Source: Hominenteromicrobium sp900549945
GTDB taxonomy: Bacteria > Bacillota > Clostridia > Oscillospirales > Acutalibacteraceae
Reading direction: 5' to 3'
NCBI GenBank assembly: GCA_902472305.1
Contig: CABRNK010000001.1
Coordinates: forward strand, 186,001-250,000
DNA length: 64,000 nucleotides
Part shown: positions 18,697 to 27,187 of the stretch, in pieces
How the letters are laid out: each line of letters opens with the position of its first letter
Position numbering within the stretch: position 1 is the stretch's first letter
Translations under genes and position numbers: made by a program
Notes under the pieces: model-generated
Seen by the model: only the letters and a program-made list of their open reading frames with translations
Database searches by the model: none
What the model was told of the DNA's origin: nothing

Positions 18697-20391
18697 ATGT
18701 TTTGTATTCATTGCGGAAGAGAAATCCCGGCGGGGGCAGCGTTCTGCGTGCACTGCGGAAAGCCGCAGGGGAGGCCGGCGGCTCCGGTGCCGCCGGTACA
18801 GGTTCCGGGGACCGCGCCGAAAACGGCTTGCGAAAGGCCTGAATCCGGCGCGGCAGTGCCTGAGCCTCCGGCGAGTGCGGCGCGCGCAGAAGAACCGACC
18901 GCATCTGCGGCGGTGAAAGCGGCGGAGCCTGCCGGCGTTATCGTGACGGCCCCGCCGTCGCCCGCGGCGGAAGTACCTGCCGCAGAGACTGCGGAGCGGC
19001 CTGCGCCTGAGCCTCCGGCGAGTGCGGCGCGCGCAGAAGAACCGACCGCATCTGCGGCGGTGAAAGCGGCGGAGCCTGCCGGCGTTATCGTGACGGCCCC
19101 GCCGTCGCCCGCGGCGGAAGTACCTGCCGCAGAGACTGCGGAGCGGCCTGCGCCTGAGCCTCCGGCGAGTGCGGCGCGCGCAGAAGAACCGACCGCATCT
19201 GCGGCGGTGAAAGCGGCGGAGCCTGCCGGCGTTATCGTGACGGCCCCGCCGTCGCCCGCGGCGGAAGTACCTGCCGCAGAGACTGCGGAGCGGCCTGCGC
19301 CTGAGTTTCCGGCAGGTTCGGAACCGCCGATACCGGCGCCGCACGTGCCGGGCGGACCGTATGCGCATCCGGTTGCAATGTTGGAAAAGAAGAGGGGCGG
19401 GCGGTTGCCGGTGATCCTCGGCGCGTCCATCGGCGGCGCGGCCGCGCTTGCGATGCTGATCTTTGTGCTCGTGCAGTTCATCCTGCCGGTGCTTTCCGGC
19501 GGCGGGGAGAATATCCCGGCTGCCGCTTCGGAGAGCAGTGCGGCGCAGGAGCCGGCGTTCCCGAGCGAGACGCCGCAGCCGACACAGGAGCCGATCGTGG
19601 AGGCGACCGAGGCGCCGCCTGCGGAGACACCCGCGCCCGCCATGCCGATGGAACCGGCCGTGATTGCCGCGGGCGAGACGCACGAGTATGATCTCGACGG
19701 CGACGGCGTAAACGAGCGGATCCACCTCGCCGCGGAGCCGGGCGAATATCTTACAAGCTACACGCTGCTGATCAACGACCAGCCGGCCGCGCAGGGCGAC
19801 GGCTTTGAGGCGGAGCTCTGGGTCGTCGATATCGATGCGGCCGACCGGCAGAAGGAGCTTTGCTTCTCCACGATGCAGGCGAGCTACACGCTCGGCGCTT
19901 ATTCGCTTTCCACATGGCGGGACGGTGCGCCGCTGCCGCTTGCAGATCTGACGAGCATCCCGATTTTGATGGGGCGCGGCGCTGTGTACCGCAAGAGCAC
20001 GCAGGAATTCCCGAGCGACGGCACGTTCACAGTGTGGGCGGATACGCCGGTGCACAGCCCGTCCTTCGGCAGTATGTACGTGGGGATTCCGTACACGTAT
20101 GACGGCGTATCGGTTGCGGCGGCGGAAACACAGGTCTACGGCCTGCGCGTGGATGCTTCGCTCGCGCCGTTCTATGCGGCAAACACGCCGTTTAAGGCGT
20201 ATGCGGAGCCGGGCGGCGGCCTCGAAGCGTTCACGGCCTCGGTCGGTACCGTCTATGTGCCGGATCAACTGGCGCTGGCCGGCGGCACGCTGTACCTGCA
20301 CGTCGTTTCGGAGGATGGCGCGCAGAGCGGCTGGATCTCCGAAAAGAGCGAGACGAGCGCCTATTACGCGGCGCCGCCCGGGTGGGGCTGA
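18697..20391 (+). CDS. Zinc-ribbon membrane protein with three identical 49-residue repeats
   Basis: The 564-residue protein starts with a zinc ribbon (FCIHCGREIP...FCVHCGK, two CxxC pairs) on the cytoplasmic side. Then come three identical 49-residue Ala/Pro/Glu-rich repeats (about residues 56-202), a membrane helix (about residues 236-262), a second Pro/Glu/Ala linker and an extracellular domain of about 240 residues that includes the calcium-loop-like EYDLDGDGVNERI. The last domain has no family I know. The ATG at 18697 follows AGGGGGAG; the GTG at 18688 lies too close to that site. It may be a surface sensor or cell-envelope protein. Confidence 0.85.
   Translation: MFCIHCGREIPAGAAFCVHCGKPQGRPAAPVPPVQVPGTAPKTACERPESGAAVPEPPASAARAEEPTASAAVKAAEPAGVIVTAPPSPAAEVPAAETAERPAPEPPASAARAEEPTASAAVKAAEPAGVIVTAPPSPAAEVPAAETAERPAPEPPASAARAEEPTASAAVKAAEPAGVIVTAPPSPAAEVPAAETAERPAPEFPAGSEPPIPAPHVPGGPYAHPVAMLEKKRGGRLPVILGASIGGAAALAMLIFVLVQFILPVLSGGGENIPAAASESSAAQEPAFPSETPQPTQEPIVEATEAPPAETPAPAMPMEPAVIAAGETHEYDLDGDGVNERIHLAAEPGEYLTSYTLLINDQPAAQGDGFEAELWVVDIDAADRQKELCFSTMQASYTLGAYSLSTWRDGAPLPLADLTSIPILMGRGAVYRKSTQEFPSDGTFTVWADTPVHSPSFGSMYVGIPYTYDGVSVAAAETQVYGLRVDASLAPFYAANTPFKAYAEPGGGLEAFTASVGTVYVPDQLALAGGTLYLHVVSEDGAQSGWISEKSETSAYYAAPPGWG
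18862..19302 (+). repeat. Three exact 147-base tandem repeats inside the zinc-ribbon gene
   Basis: Copies start at 18862, 19009 and 19156, and the fourth copy is cut short at 19303 where GAGCCTCCG becomes GAGTTTCCG. Each copy is 147 bases, or 49 codons, so gain or loss of a copy keeps the frame. I compared copies 1 and 2 base by base and saw no difference; copy 3 also reads the same. Confidence 0.95.
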
Positions 20392-20445
20392 TCCGTTCTG
20401 CCGCCGGCTTTAAAGCAGGCGGCGCGAAAATAAAAATCAGGAATA

Positions 20446-20488
20446 CAAAAACAGGGTGCGAACCGCATGTGTGCGGCCGCGCCCTGTT
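20446..20488 (-). terminator. Terminator of the AI-2E family transporter gene
   Basis: ACAGGGTGCG and CGCGCCCTGT pair, with a nested CCGCATG/TGTGCGG element; on the minus strand it ends in TTTTTG. Convergent transcription from the upstream gene may also stop here. Confidence 0.65.
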
Positions 20489-20491
20489 CGT

Positions 20492-21847
20492 TTATTTCTT
20501 TTTGAAGATCTTTTTGAAATCGGGGGTTTTGGGCTTTGGTGCCTTTTTCTTCCGCTGCGACTGCTCGAGCACGTGTGCGCTCAGCGGGCGGCCGCTCGAG
20601 CGGCTCGCGTAGTGCGATTCCTCGAGATACGGGTACTTGCCCGGCGCGAGGTCGTTGTTCGTCAGGTTCTTTTGCAGCAGGCGGTTTGAGGTGACGCGCC
20701 GAACCACCGTGTAGATCACGGCCGCAAGCGGCGTGCCGATGATGATGCCCATGATGCCGAACAGATTGCTGCACACCGTCACCGCGGTCATCACCCATAC
20801 GCCTGGCAGGCCGATCGTGGAGCCGACTACCTTCGGGTAGATCACATTGCCCTCAAACTGCTGCAAGCAGATGATAAAGACGACGAACCACACGGCGTCC
20901 ATCGGATTGACGAGCAGGAGAAGAAACGCACCGATGCCGCAGCCGATGTAGGCGCCGAGGATCGGGATCAGCGCCGAGATCGTGATGATGCAGGAGATCA
21001 GGAGCGCATAATCGAAGCCGATCAGCGACATGCCGATGAAGCACAGGCAGCCGAGGATGACGCATTCGGTGAGCTGGCCGCGCACAAACGAGGAAAAGAC
21101 GTTGTTTGCGGTCACGCCGATGTCGGTGATCGTCGCCACGGCCTTTTTCGGCAGAAACGAGTAGACGACGCGCTTCAGAGAGAGCAGAAGGCTTTCCTTT
21201 CCCATCAGGAAGTAGATCGAGAAGATGATGGCGAGGATGAACGTGAAGATACCGCTCGCCACGTTGACCGTCGCGTTGACGAGCGAGCCGACGAGATTCG
21301 AGGTGAATTCCGTCGCACCGGTCAAAATACTCGTCCAGTTGAAGCCCTTGAGAAAATCGAGGCTGTTCACAAGGTCGAGGTTGAACTCGACGGAGATCTG
21401 TTCCATCCACTTCGTCATCGTCTGCACATAGATCGGGATATTGACACGGGCCGTTTTGCCGATCAGCTCGAGCGACTGGAAGATCTCCGGCACGATGTAC
21501 AGCAGAACGGCGAGAAAAATCAAAATGACGACTGCAAACGAGAGCACGACGCACAGCGGGCGGCGGATCTTGTGCCAGAACTTGTTTGTCCCGCGCGTCA
21601 GGCGGCCGAAAATGAAATTCTCAAAGAGGTTGAGAAAGACATTCAGGAAATAAGCGATGCAGAAGCCGGCGATCAAGGAGCCGACGGCATTCATCAGCAC
21701 GCCGCCGACGTGCATCAGGCTGTCGAAGCGGAACAGCACGTAGATCAAGCCGATGGTAAAGGCCGAGACGGCAATGGCCGGCCTTACGAAGGATTTCGCG
21801 GCGGCCCTGTCCAGCGGGCGCGCCTCCGGTCTTGTGTCCTTATCCAA
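20492..21847 (-). CDS. AI-2E family transporter (PerM/YtvI type)
   Basis: The 451-residue product has about eight membrane helices in the two-block pattern of the AI-2E exporter family, with a long cytoplasmic stretch in the middle (about residues 130-210) and the conserved PILGAYIGCGIGAFLLLLVNP segment. Family members move small molecules or sodium ions outward; true AI-2 export is shown for only a few. The C-terminus is a basic, lysine-rich tail (KKKAPKPKTPDFKKIFKKK). It is followed by its own terminator and is not in an obvious operon with the oxidoreductase gene upstream, although both run on the minus strand. Confidence 0.88.
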   Translation of the reverse strand: MDKDTRPEARPLDRAAAKSFVRPAIAVSAFTIGLIYVLFRFDSLMHVGGVLMNAVGSLIAGFCIAYFLNVFLNLFENFIFGRLTRGTNKFWHKIRRPLCVVLSFAVVILIFLAVLLYIVPEIFQSLELIGKTARVNIPIYVQTMTKWMEQISVEFNLDLVNSLDFLKGFNWTSILTGATEFTSNLVGSLVNATVNVASGIFTFILAIIFSIYFLMGKESLLLSLKRVVYSFLPKKAVATITDIGVTANNVFSSFVRGQLTECVILGCLCFIGMSLIGFDYALLISCIITISALIPILGAYIGCGIGAFLLLLVNPMDAVWFVVFIICLQQFEGNVIYPKVVGSTIGLPGVWVMTAVTVCSNLFGIMGIIIGTPLAAVIYTVVRRVTSNRLLQKNLTNNDLAPGKYPYLEESHYASRSSGRPLSAHVLEQSQRKKKAPKPKTPDFKKIFKKK

Positions 21848-21870
21848 AGATAACCCTCCCGTAGGCCGAA

Positions 21871-22836
21871 TCAGAACGTGAATTTCGCGCCGGTCTCAAA
21901 GGCCTTGTATGCGCCGTCCATCAGGCGGGTGAGCATGACGGCCTCGTCGATCGTGGACGGGGCGGGCGTGCCATCGGTTACCGCGTTGACCCACTGGTCG
22001 ATCGGCAGCGGCGCCTTTTCGGGCAGCTCGAGGTCGACCCACTTGCCGCCGGTGGCCTTACCGCCCCACTGTGCGGTCTCGCCGTGGACCATCAGCGCGC
22101 CGTCCGTGCCGCTGATCTCGAGCGTATACGGGTTGCACTCGGAGACGAAGCCGGTTTCGGAGACGCCGATCGCGCCGTTTTCAAACTCGATGACCGAGAC
22201 GGCGTTGTCCTCGACGCCGCGGTTCGTGACCTGCGTAAACGTGGAGGTGATCGCCTTCGGCGCGCCGAGCAGCCAGTAAAGCGTGTACATCGGGTGTGCG
22301 CCGAGGTCCATCATCGCGCCGCCGCCGCACTGCGCCTTGTCGTAGAAGTGCGGGGGGAGCCAATCGGCGGAGCTGCCGTTGTGCACATTGCGCACGCGCG
22401 CATAGGTAATGCGGCCGAGCTTTCCGGAATCGAGCATCGCCTTCGCGGCGCGGAGCGTCGGGAACGTGCGGTGCGGGTAGGAGATCGTGAAAACGCGGCC
22501 GGAGGCCTTTACGGCTTCGGCTGCGGCCACGGCGTCCTCTACGCCGATGGTGAGCACCTTCTCGGTGAAAATGTTTTTCTTTGCGGCGGCCGCTTTTTGC
22601 AGCAGCGCCGGGTGGTCGCAGGTAGCCGAGCAGAGCACGACGCTGTCGATGCTGCCGTCCTGCATGATGCCGTCGAGATCGTTTGTGAACGGCAGGCCCA
22701 TCTTTTCGGCGAACGCTTTGCCGCGGGCTTCGTCGCTGTCCCAGACAGCGGCGGCCTCCGCCTTCGGGTTCTCAAGGATCGCCCGGGTGTATTCTTCGGT
22801 GTGCACATGCCATGTGCCGATGATTGCTGCTTTCAT
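21871..22836 (-). CDS. Gfo/Idh/MocA family oxidoreductase
   Basis: The 321-residue protein has an N-terminal NAD(P)-binding Rossmann domain (MKAAIIGTWHVHTEEYT, with the usual GxGxxG weakened to IGTWHVH) and the family motif TEKVLTIG in place of EKPla at the catalytic Lys. The C-terminal domain has GGGAMMDLGAHPMYTLYWLLG, the conserved GGxxxDxGxH element. Such enzymes oxidise or reduce sugar derivatives; this substrate is unknown. ATG 22836 is preceded by GGAGTAGGA. The next gene upstream on this strand ends only 24 bases away but has its own promoter. Confidence 0.9.
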   Translation of the reverse strand: MKAAIIGTWHVHTEEYTRAILENPKAEAAAVWDSDEARGKAFAEKMGLPFTNDLDGIMQDGSIDSVVLCSATCDHPALLQKAAAAKKNIFTEKVLTIGVEDAVAAAEAVKASGRVFTISYPHRTFPTLRAAKAMLDSGKLGRITYARVRNVHNGSSADWLPPHFYDKAQCGGGAMMDLGAHPMYTLYWLLGAPKAITSTFTQVTNRGVEDNAVSVIEFENGAIGVSETGFVSECNPYTLEISGTDGALMVHGETAQWGGKATGGKWVDLELPEKAPLPIDQWVNAVTDGTPAPSTIDEAVMLTRLMDGAYKAFETGAKFTF

Positions 22837-22859
22837 ACTGTTCCTACTCCTCCGTTTTT

Positions 22860-23258
22860 TTAGGTTTTTTGATTGAACTCCTTGCGGCAGCGCTGGCAGG
22901 TGACGCGGATCTTTCCGCGGCCGCGCGGCGCACGAAGCTGCTGGCGGCAGTTCGGGCACTTGAAGTATTTGTACTGCTTGCGCTCCCGAAACGCCGTTTT
23001 CCTAATTCTAAACCATTTTTGCAGCGGTGTCCACACTTTTAGAAAAGAATAATATTCTTTTTGCCGCTGGGCTGTATTGCGGGAGAGCATGCGGAAGATC
23101 GCATAGATGTACAGCGCGTAGGCGACGAAGGTCAGCGGCCAGAAACGCGTGAGCTGCGCGATGAACGCCACCACAAGCCCGGCGATGAGCAGGACGAGAT
23201 TCAGCGTATCCGTTCCGTAGCGCCCGTACATAAATCGTCTCAGTTTTTCCAAAAACAC
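22860..23258 (-). CDS. Small membrane protein with C-terminal zinc ribbon
   Basis: The 132-residue product has two membrane helices (about residues 20-60) and a C-terminal zinc ribbon, CPNCRQQL...VTCQRCRKEF, preceded by a basic RIRKTAFRERKQYKYFK segment. The zinc ribbon should lie in the cytoplasm and might bind RNA or a protein; I do not know the function. The GTG start at 23258 has an AAAGGAG site 11 bases before it and a strong promoter upstream. It could be cotranscribed with the oxidoreductase 24 bases downstream. Confidence 0.75.
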   Translation of the reverse strand: MFLEKLRRFMYGRYGTDTLNLVLLIAGLVVAFIAQLTRFWPLTFVAYALYIYAIFRMLSRNTAQRQKEYYSFLKVWTPLQKWFRIRKTAFRERKQYKYFKCPNCRQQLRAPRGRGKIRVTCQRCRKEFNQKT

Positions 23259-23293
23259 GCGAGAACACGCTCCTTTGAAATGTTACTTTCATT

Positions 23294-23322
23294 AGTATAA
23301 TGCGGCCGCCGGTGATTTTCAA
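23294..23322 (-). promoter_or_regulatory. Sigma-A promoter of the small zinc-ribbon protein
   Basis: On the minus strand TTGAAA (23322-23317) and TATACT (23299-23294) are 17 bases apart. Confidence 0.75.
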
Positions 23323-23372
23323 GAAAGCCGCAAGTTCTTTAATAGTAAATTTACAGTTTATTCTTATAGCGG

Positions 23373-23479
23373 CCCGAAACAGCGCGCGGCTCGCCGGCAA
23401 AGCGCGGGAGGCTTTGCGTGTTGGGTGTGCCGAGTGCGTCCCGCTTAGTGCGGATCCTGCCGCGGGCGGATGTTTCGGG
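23373..23479. other. Structured intergenic segment of unknown role
   Basis: Between two divergent promoters, CCCGAAAC (23373-23380) and GTTTCGGG (23472-23479) can close a 107-base segment. Inside it, GCAAAGC...GCTTTGC (about 23397-23417) and CCGC-TTAGT-GCGG form further hairpins. No clear promoter or terminator for a small RNA was found, and no credible gene. Confidence 0.3.
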
Positions 23480-23557
23480 GCAGCCCGCGCAGAAAATGCT
23501 CGGGCAGGCGGTGGGGGCCGGTGCGCGCCGCATGCCAAAAATGGGCGAAAATTCCTC

Positions 23558-23586
23558 TTGACTTTTGAGAACGCACGTTCTATAAT
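23558..23586 (+). promoter_or_regulatory. SOS promoter of the dinB operon with LexA box
   Basis: TTGACT (23558-23563) and TATAAT (23581-23586) have a 17-base spacer. The palindrome GAACGCACGTTC (23569-23580) fits the Gram-positive LexA (DinR) consensus GAAC-N4-GTTC and lies exactly between the boxes, where bound LexA would block RNA polymerase. Confidence 0.88.
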
Positions 23587-23657
23587 AAAATCAAACGGAA
23601 GCGAACGAATATTTGCAACGCATGTTCCGAATAAAGTTTCCTTGAGGAGGGAAAGCC

Positions 23658-24905
23658 GTGGACCGCGTGATCCTGCACATCGACATGAACAACTTCTACG
23701 CGTCGGTCGAAACGCTGTACGACCCCGCTCTGCGGGATATCCCGATGGCGGTCGGCGGCGACAAGGAGCGCCGGCACGGCATCGTGCTCGCGAAAAATAT
23801 GCTGGCTAAGGCGAAGGGCGTCAAAACGGCGGAGGCGCTCTGGGAGGCCGAGCGCAAGTGCCCGGGCATCCGCTTCGTGCCGCCGCATTTCGACCGCTAC
23901 GCGAAGTATTCGCGGCTCGCAAAAGCGATCTACGCGCAGTACACCGATATGGTGGAGAGCTTCGGCCTCGACGAGTGCTGGCTCGATGTGACCGGCAGCA
24001 CGCGGCTTTTCGGCAGCGGGCGCGAGATCGCGGAGGAGATCCGCCGGCGCGTCCGGGAGGAGCTCGGGCTCACGGTTTCGGTCGGCGTCTCATTCAACAA
24101 GATTTTCGCGAAGCTCGGCAGCGACTACAAAAAGCCGGACGCCGTCACCGAATTCACGCGGGAGAATTTCCGTGCGCTCGTTTGGCCGCTCGATGCGGCG
24201 CAGCTTCTCTTCGTCGGCCGCTCGACGCAGGCGGCGCTGCTCAAATACGGCATGCGGACGATCGGCGACGTCGCGCGCGCCGACCGCGGGCTTCTTCGAA
24301 AGCTGTTTGGGAAAAACGGCGAACAGCTCAGCCTTTATGCGAACGGCGGGGACACGGCGCCGGTCGCGCACATCGGCGCGGAGGAGCCGCTGAAGAGCGT
24401 CAGCAACAGTACGACGGCGATCCACGACCTGCGCGACGACGGCGAGATCCGCGCGGAACTGTACGTGCTTTCGGAGAGCGTCGCGCACCGCCTGCGAGAA
24501 AAGGGTCTGAGCGGCTACAACGTGCAGCTTTCGGTGCGCAAGTACAACCTCGAGACATACCAGCGGCAGAAAATGCTCGATGTGGCGGTCGCCGATTCGG
24601 AGAGTATCTTCCGCGCGGCCTACGGGCTGTTTCGGGCGCACCACACGGGGGAATCGATCCGCAGCATCGGCGTGCGTGTTTCGTCGCTCGTGCCGCTCGG
24701 CATGACGCAGTGCTCGCTGTTCAGCGACGCGGCGCGCGGCCAGCGGATGCAGAAGCTCGAGACGGCGGTGGATTTTCTGCGCTGCAAGTACGGCGACGGC
24801 GTGATCGAGCGCGGCATCCAGCGCATGCACAGCGGGCTGTTTGAAACCGAGGATGCGCGCCGCCGCACGCACATCGAGAACCCGTTCAAGGGCGTGGCGG
24901 TGTAG
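23658..24905 (+). CDS. dinB: DNA polymerase IV (Y family)
   Basis: The 415-residue translesion polymerase has the metal-binding motifs HIDMNNFYASVE (Asp9) and SFGLDECWLDVTG, the Y-family finger and thumb regions, a helix-hairpin-helix part around FVGRSTQAALLKYGMRTIGDVA, and a little-finger domain. A sliding-clamp-like peptide, QCSLF, occurs in GMTQCSLFSDAARG. It copies across damaged bases during SOS. The GTG start has a GGAGGG site and lies 72 bases after the LexA-box promoter. The next gene's ribosome site overlaps its stop codon, so it heads an operon. Confidence 0.96.
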   Translation: MDRVILHIDMNNFYASVETLYDPALRDIPMAVGGDKERRHGIVLAKNMLAKAKGVKTAEALWEAERKCPGIRFVPPHFDRYAKYSRLAKAIYAQYTDMVESFGLDECWLDVTGSTRLFGSGREIAEEIRRRVREELGLTVSVGVSFNKIFAKLGSDYKKPDAVTEFTRENFRALVWPLDAAQLLFVGRSTQAALLKYGMRTIGDVARADRGLLRKLFGKNGEQLSLYANGGDTAPVAHIGAEEPLKSVSNSTTAIHDLRDDGEIRAELYVLSESVAHRLREKGLSGYNVQLSVRKYNLETYQRQKMLDVAVADSESIFRAAYGLFRAHHTGESIRSIGVRVSSLVPLGMTQCSLFSDAARGQRMQKLETAVDFLRCKYGDGVIERGIQRMHSGLFETEDARRRTHIENPFKGVAV

Positions 24906-24916
24906 GAGGGGTGAGA

Positions 24917-26221
24917 ATGGACACGATGGAAAAGCTGCGCATCCTGACGGACGCGGCAAAATACGATGTGGCCTGCACCTCGAGCGGCGTTGACCGCGCG
25001 GGCGTGCAGGGCGGCATTGGCTCCGCCGCCGCGTGCGGCATCTGCCACAGCTTCGCGAGCGACGGCCGGTGCATCTCGCTTTTAAAGGTGCTGATGAGCA
25101 ACGCGTGTGCCTACGACTGCGCCTACTGCCTGAACCGGCGCACGAACGAGACGGCGCGCGCGGCATTCCGCCCGCGGGAGCTCGCCGACCTCACGGTCAG
25201 TTTTTACCGCCGCAACTACATTGAGGGGCTGTTTCTGAGCTCGGCGGTCGTCGGCACGCCGGATTACACCTGCGAGCTGATGTTAGAAACGCTGCACATT
25301 CTGCGCCGGGAGTACCGCTTCGGCGGCTACATCCACGTGAAGGCGATCCCCGGCGCGGATGAAGCGCTGATCCGGGCGCTCGGGCTGCTTGCGGACCGCA
25401 TGAGCGTCAATATCGAGCTGCCCTCGAGCGAGAGCCTCACGCGCCTCGCGCCGCAGAAAACGAAGGAGAGTATCCTCGCGCCGATGACGCGCATCCGGGA
25501 CGGCATCCGCGAGAACGCGCACGACCTCGTGCGGTACCGCAGCGCGCCGCGCTTCGTGCCCGGCGGGCAGTCCACCCAGATGATCGTCGGCGCGACGCCC
25601 GAGAGCGACCGGCGCATTTTGCAGCTCACCGAGGGGCTTTACAGGAAATACGCCTTGAAGCGCGTGTTTTATTCGGCGTATATCCCGCTCATAGAGGACC
25701 GCAGCCTGCCGGCGCTGAACACCGCGCCGCCGCTGCTGCGGGAGCACCGGCTCTATCAGGCCGACTGGCTGCTGCGCTTTTACGGCTTCACGGCGGGCGA
25801 GATCCTCGACGACGCGCACCCGGATTTCGACCCGCAGCTCGACCCGAAATGTAACTGGGCCGTGAACCACCCGGAAGAATTCCCCGTGGAGGTCAACCGC
25901 GCGCCGTACGAAAAGCTGCTGCGCGTGCCGGGCATCGGTGTGACGAGCGCAAAGCGCATCCTGCGGGCGCGCCGCACGGCGAAGCTCGACTTCGAGGGGC
26001 TCCGCCGGCTCGGCGTCGTGCTCAAGCGCGCGAATTACTTCATCACCTGCCAGGGCAGATCGATCAGCCGCATCCGCACGGATAACCCCGCCGTGCTCGC
26101 CGGCGCCCTGCGCGACCGCGGCCTGCCGCAGGGCGGCCTTCAGCCTGAAATGCCCGAGCAGCTCTCGCTGTTCGCGCCGACAAAGGAGGATTCCGTAAAA
26201 TGTCTGACCGGCCAGCTGTAA
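24917..26221 (+). CDS. Putative DNA modification/repair radical SAM protein
   Basis: The 434-residue product fits the radical SAM family linked to UDG/DUF4130 proteins (TIGR03916 in my recollection). It has the iron-sulfur motif CAYDCAYC, extra N-terminal cysteines (CGICHSFASDGRC), a TIM-barrel core, and a C-terminal helix-hairpin-helix (LLRVPGIGVTSAKRILRAR) that should bind DNA. At residues 415-419 it carries QLSLF, the consensus sliding-clamp peptide, in a flexible tail. It starts at ATG 24917 after AGGAGGGG, which overlaps the dinB stop; the GTG at 24911 is inside that site. The reaction is unknown; a radical-based DNA lesion reversal, as in spore photoproduct lyase, is one idea. Confidence 0.93.
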   Translation: MDTMEKLRILTDAAKYDVACTSSGVDRAGVQGGIGSAAACGICHSFASDGRCISLLKVLMSNACAYDCAYCLNRRTNETARAAFRPRELADLTVSFYRRNYIEGLFLSSAVVGTPDYTCELMLETLHILRREYRFGGYIHVKAIPGADEALIRALGLLADRMSVNIELPSSESLTRLAPQKTKESILAPMTRIRDGIRENAHDLVRYRSAPRFVPGGQSTQMIVGATPESDRRILQLTEGLYRKYALKRVFYSAYIPLIEDRSLPALNTAPPLLREHRLYQADWLLRFYGFTAGEILDDAHPDFDPQLDPKCNWAVNHPEEFPVEVNRAPYEKLLRVPGIGVTSAKRILRARRTAKLDFEGLRRLGVVLKRANYFITCQGRSISRIRTDNPAVLAGALRDRGLPQGGLQPEMPEQLSLFAPTKEDSVKCLTGQL

Positions 26222-26958
26222 TCTACTACTACGACGGCACCTACATGGGCTTTCTCTCCTGCGTGTTCGAGAGCTTTGCCGAGCATGAGGACCCGGTTTC
26301 GATCTGTGCGGCCGACGCGGCGGACCAGACCGCGCTGTTCGGCGCAAAGTACATCGAGACGGACAGGAAGCGCGCGGAGCGCGTGCGCGTCTCGATCCCG
26401 AAGAAAATGGGGCTAGAGGCGCAGGACCTGCTCGAGCGCGCGTTTCTCACCTGTCTGCCGCAGCGGGAAAAGCATATGCTCGCCTTTATGCGGCTCGGCT
26501 ACAGGGTGGGCCGGCCGGTATGCGGCATGCTGGCCGACCCGGTCGTCCACACGCTGGACAAGGCCGTGAAATTTCTCGGGCGAGAGGCGCACCTGTTTCT
26601 GGGGTTTCTGCGCTTTGCGGAGTGCGGCGACGTGCTGATCGCGCAGATCGAGCCGAAAAACAACGTCCTGCCGGTCATCGCGCCGCACTTCATCTCGCGC
26701 TTTTCCGGCGAGAATTTCATGATCTTCGACCGCACGCACAGGCTTGCCCTGCTCTACAAGGACGGCGAGCCGGCGATCCTGCGCGCGGATACGGTCGAGC
26801 TGCCGCCCGAATCGCCGGGAGAGCAGCGCTGCCGCGCGATGTGGCGGACGTTTTACGACACGGTGGGGATTGAAGGAAGACGCAACGATGTCTGCCGGAG
26901 AACGCACATGCCGAAACGGTACTGGCGCGATACGCCGGAGCTGGGACACTTGGTGTAG
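26200..26958 (+). CDS. DUF4130 family DNA metabolism protein
   Basis: The 252-residue product fits the family that accompanies the radical SAM protein above and is elsewhere fused to a uracil-DNA glycosylase-like domain (TIGR03915 in my recollection). It starts MSDRPAVIYYYDGTYMGFLSCVFESF and ends with RRTHMPKRYWRDTPELG, features of that family. Its gene overlaps the radical SAM gene by 22 bases and has AAAGGAGGA inside the end of that gene, so the two are made together. This copy lacks the glycosylase domain. The biochemical role is unknown. Confidence 0.9.
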   Translation: MSDRPAVIYYYDGTYMGFLSCVFESFAEHEDPVSICAADAADQTALFGAKYIETDRKRAERVRVSIPKKMGLEAQDLLERAFLTCLPQREKHMLAFMRLGYRVGRPVCGMLADPVVHTLDKAVKFLGREAHLFLGFLRFAECGDVLIAQIEPKNNVLPVIAPHFISRFSGENFMIFDRTHRLALLYKDGEPAILRADTVELPPESPGEQRCRAMWRTFYDTVGIEGRRNDVCRRTHMPKRYWRDTPELGHLV

Positions 26959-27187
26959 GGCTGCGTCCGGTTCCGCCGCGGGCCTGCGCAGTGCGGGGCG
27001 GTCTTTTCTGCCGACGGGCGCACTGCCGCTGTGAAGCGGGGCCGGGCGGCGGACAAAAATACGCGGGCGCGGACAGGACGGCGCCGTGTCGCCGTGTGGT
27101 ATAATAACAGTACGGCCGTGCAGGCGCATGCGGCCGGGGTGCCCGTGCCCCGGCGCGGCGTGCACCGTCGGCCGGTACGGGATCTGT
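26959..27187. other. Gene-free stretch with a lone extended -10 element
   Basis: This GC-rich stretch holds TGGTATAAT at 27097-27105, an extended -10 sequence with no clear -35 box, followed by several GC-rich inverted repeats such as GGCCGTGCAGGCGCATGCGGCC cut to short arms. I see no convincing gene before 27188. Confidence 0.4.

Noticed and set aside
18862..19302. The three 147-base repeats as a CRISPR array
   Set aside because: Units abut without variable spacers and are coding; there are no cas genes.
23351..23533. A 60-codon minus-strand frame before dinB
   Set aside because: Arg/Pro-rich composition, no ribosome site and no start signals; the region looks structured instead.
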